Source: Verrucomicrobiaceae bacterium
GTDB taxonomy: Bacteria; Verrucomicrobiota; Verrucomicrobiia; Verrucomicrobiales; Verrucomicrobiaceae
Assembly: GCA_016795465.1 (NCBI GenBank)
Contig: JAEUHK010000030.1
Span: 62,001-126,000, forward strand
DNA: 64,000 bases
Direction of reading: 5' to 3'
How positions within the stretch are numbered: the stretch's first letter is position 1; each line of letters opens with the position of its first letter. Below are positions 62,743 through 64,000 of the stretch, piece after piece. The translations under genes were made by a program, and so were the position numbers. Below the pieces are notes generated by a model that did no database searches, was not told the origin of the DNA, and saw nothing but the letters and a program-made list of their open reading frames with translations.

Positions 62743-62815
62743 TGATGCGTGAGGAGTGATGCGTGAAACTGGGAAGAGGGTCGAGCGTGGTTCACGCATC
62801 ACGAATCACGCATCA
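62743..62815. repeat. Inverted repeat, TGATGCGTGA family, between mraY and murD
   Basis: Arms at 62743-62767 and 62791-62815 are reverse complements at 22 of 25 positions around a 23-base loop, composed of TGATGCGTGA words. The same words occur inside the DUF4175-like gene near 41627-41645. Confidence 0.8.
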
Positions 62816-62821
62816 GGAGGT

Positions 62822-63967
62822 TCATCGGAGTTTAAGGGTTGCGAGGCCGAGCAGCGCGAAGAGGAGGCTCATGATCCAGAAGCGCACGATGACCTGATTC
62901 TCGTGCCAGCCCGCGAGCTCGAAATGATGATGGATCGGCGCCATGCGGAAGATGCGCTTGCCGCGTGATTTGAAGCTCCAGACCTGCAAGATCACGCTCA
63001 TGGCCTCCATGACGAAGACACCGCCGACGAGCGCGAGGACGATCTCCTGTTTGCAACCGATGGCGAGCGCCGCAATGCAGCCGCCGAGCGCGAGAGAGCC
63101 GGTGTCGCCCATGAACATCTTCGCGGGATGCGCATTGAACCACAGGAAGCCCAGGCAAGCACCTGCGAGCGCCATGGCGATGATGGGAAGCTCATTGGCG
63201 AGGCTGTGATGGGCGACGCCGAGGTAGTCGGAGTATTTGGCGTTGCCGCAGATGTAACCGAAGCCGGTGTAGGCCAGCGCGGTGGTGAGCGAGCAACCGG
63301 TGGCGAGACCGTCGAGGCCGTCGGTGAGGTTCACGGCATTCGAGGCACCCACGATGATCAATGAGAACATCGCGACGGCAAAGATGCCCATGTCGGTGAT
63401 GACCGCGTCCTTCACGAAGGGAATGTACAGCGCCCGCAGCGTATGGCCGCTGTCCTCTGGCACGAGATAGGCGAAGGCGAAACCGGCGATGACGGCCACG
63501 CTGGTCTGCCAGACAAGCTTCGTGCGGGCGGAGACGCCTTTGGAGTTCTTTTTGCTGATCTTCAGGTAGTCATCGCGGAAGCCGAGGGCCCCGAGGCCGA
63601 TGGTGGTGAAGAGGACGATCCACACCATGATGTTGTCCCACTTGGCCCAGAGCAGCGTGGAGAGGATGATCGTGCCTAGAATGAGGATGCCGCCCATGGT
63701 CGGCGTGCCGGCTTTCTTGCCGTGAAGCTCGGCGAGCTTGTGTACTTCCTCGGCGGTGCGGATGGGCTGGCCGATCTTCAGGGAGATAAGCTTGCAGATG
63801 AGCTTGTCGCCATACAGCAGCGAGAGCACGAAGGCCGTGATCGCGGCTCCGCCCGCACGGAAGGTGTGGTACTTGAAGAGGTTGAGGATCTTGTAGAGCG
63901 CGGCGTCATCGCTCATCCAGTTGTGGGCGAGCATCCATTCACGCAGTTCGTAAAGCCAGTACATCAT
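62822..63967 (-). CDS. mraY: Phospho-MurNAc-pentapeptide transferase
   Basis: The 381-residue membrane enzyme makes lipid I. It has about ten helices and the family motifs GTPTMGGILILG (near 92-103), AVNLTDGLDGLATG (with catalytic Asp), FNAHPAKMFMGDTGSLALGG and MAPIHHHFELAGW near 340. All catalytic Asp and His positions are present. Its ATG overlaps the stop of the upstream murF as ATGA, so translation is coupled. The gene order murF-mraY-murD is standard. Confidence 0.94.
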   Translation of the reverse strand: MMYWLYELREWMLAHNWMSDDAALYKILNLFKYHTFRAGGAAITAFVLSLLYGDKLICKLISLKIGQPIRTAEEVHKLAELHGKKAGTPTMGGILILGTIILSTLLWAKWDNIMVWIVLFTTIGLGALGFRDDYLKISKKNSKGVSARTKLVWQTSVAVIAGFAFAYLVPEDSGHTLRALYIPFVKDAVITDMGIFAVAMFSLIIVGASNAVNLTDGLDGLATGCSLTTALAYTGFGYICGNAKYSDYLGVAHHSLANELPIIAMALAGACLGFLWFNAHPAKMFMGDTGSLALGGCIAALAIGCKQEIVLALVGGVFVMEAMSVILQVWSFKSRGKRIFRMAPIHHHFELAGWHENQVIVRFWIMSLLFALLGLATLKLR

Positions 63968-64000
63968 GACGCTTGAAAGTGGGTGAGAACCTTTTCCATG
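63964..64000 (-). CDS. murF: murF, last codons only
   Basis: The minus-strand frame entering from the right edge ends MEKVLTHFQAS-stop with its TGA at 63964-63966, overlapping the mraY start. The short C-terminal ME-VL helix and the position before mraY fit the end of MurF, the UDP-MurNAc-tripeptide-D-Ala-D-Ala ligase. Only 11 codons and the stop are visible, so the call rests on context. Confidence 0.6.
   Translation of the reverse strand, partial: MEKVLTHFQAS

Overview
The window looks like chromosomal DNA from a Verrucomicrobiota bacterium, with a Verrucomicrobiaceae or Prosthecobacter-like member as the best guess. The base composition is GC-rich, most genes lack a strong Shine-Dalgarno sequence, and there are two giant 'PVC-type' dehydrogenase/HEAT/cytochrome c proteins. 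DUF1080 and YdjY proteins, a peptidoglycan dcw cluster and Gram-negative envelope machinery (RND/TolC, cbb3 oxidase) fit the same picture. This assignment is inferred from gene content; there is no rRNA or tRNA gene to anchor it.

Layout. 1-2.7 kb: a partial TPR protein and a small membrane protein, both minus strand. 2.8-9.8 kb: a tight plus-strand operon RDD / SpoIIM / DUF4129 / DUF4350 lipoprotein / MoxR ATPase / DUF58. 9.9-13 kb: a zinc- or manganese-type ABC importer (binding protein, unknown small protein, His-rich ATPase, permease). 13-18.5 kb: recO, a type IV pilin-like protein, menA, a YdjY protein, a squalene-cyclase-repeat protein, a thioesterase and mntR. 18.5-24.3 kb: an MbnP-MauG/MbnH-like fusion, an orphan MoxR, a DUF1080 protein, an SMP-30 family protein and aspartate kinase. 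24.3-30.5 kb: a PVC-type cytochrome, PPK2, a eukaryotic-type HisA, an FAH-family enzyme and a PadR regulator. 30.6-36.2 kb: a tripartite RND efflux system. 36.2-45.8 kb: a second MoxR-associated cluster on the minus strand (DUF58, BatA-like VWA, small protein, DUF4175, FHA-Sel1). 45.9-49.2 kb: a second PVC-type cytochrome fused to DUF1080. 49.4-54.4 kb: sucC and a cbb3 oxidase operon with fused CcoNO. 54.4-58.6 kb: an acidic roadblock-like protein with ParA, an orphan histidine kinase and glycerate kinase. 58.6-64 kb: part of the dcw cluster (murF end, mraY, murD, a LysM protein, a small membrane protein, ftsW).

The most unusual layer is not a gene. A set of short dispersed DNA repeats is scattered over the window. 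Long imperfect inverted repeats repeatedly contain or touch a stop codon. Others sit inside reading frames: a 25-bp palindromic element is identical in two unrelated genes but read in different frames; a 23-bp-arm element occurs once between genes and once inside a cytochrome gene; and a 9-bp tandem repeat encodes Ser-Asp-Lys runs in two unrelated proteins. The two paralogous PVC-type cytochromes each carry a different repeat at the same inter-domain linker, right after an RVVP motif. This suggests that the linker tolerates or attracts repeat insertion.
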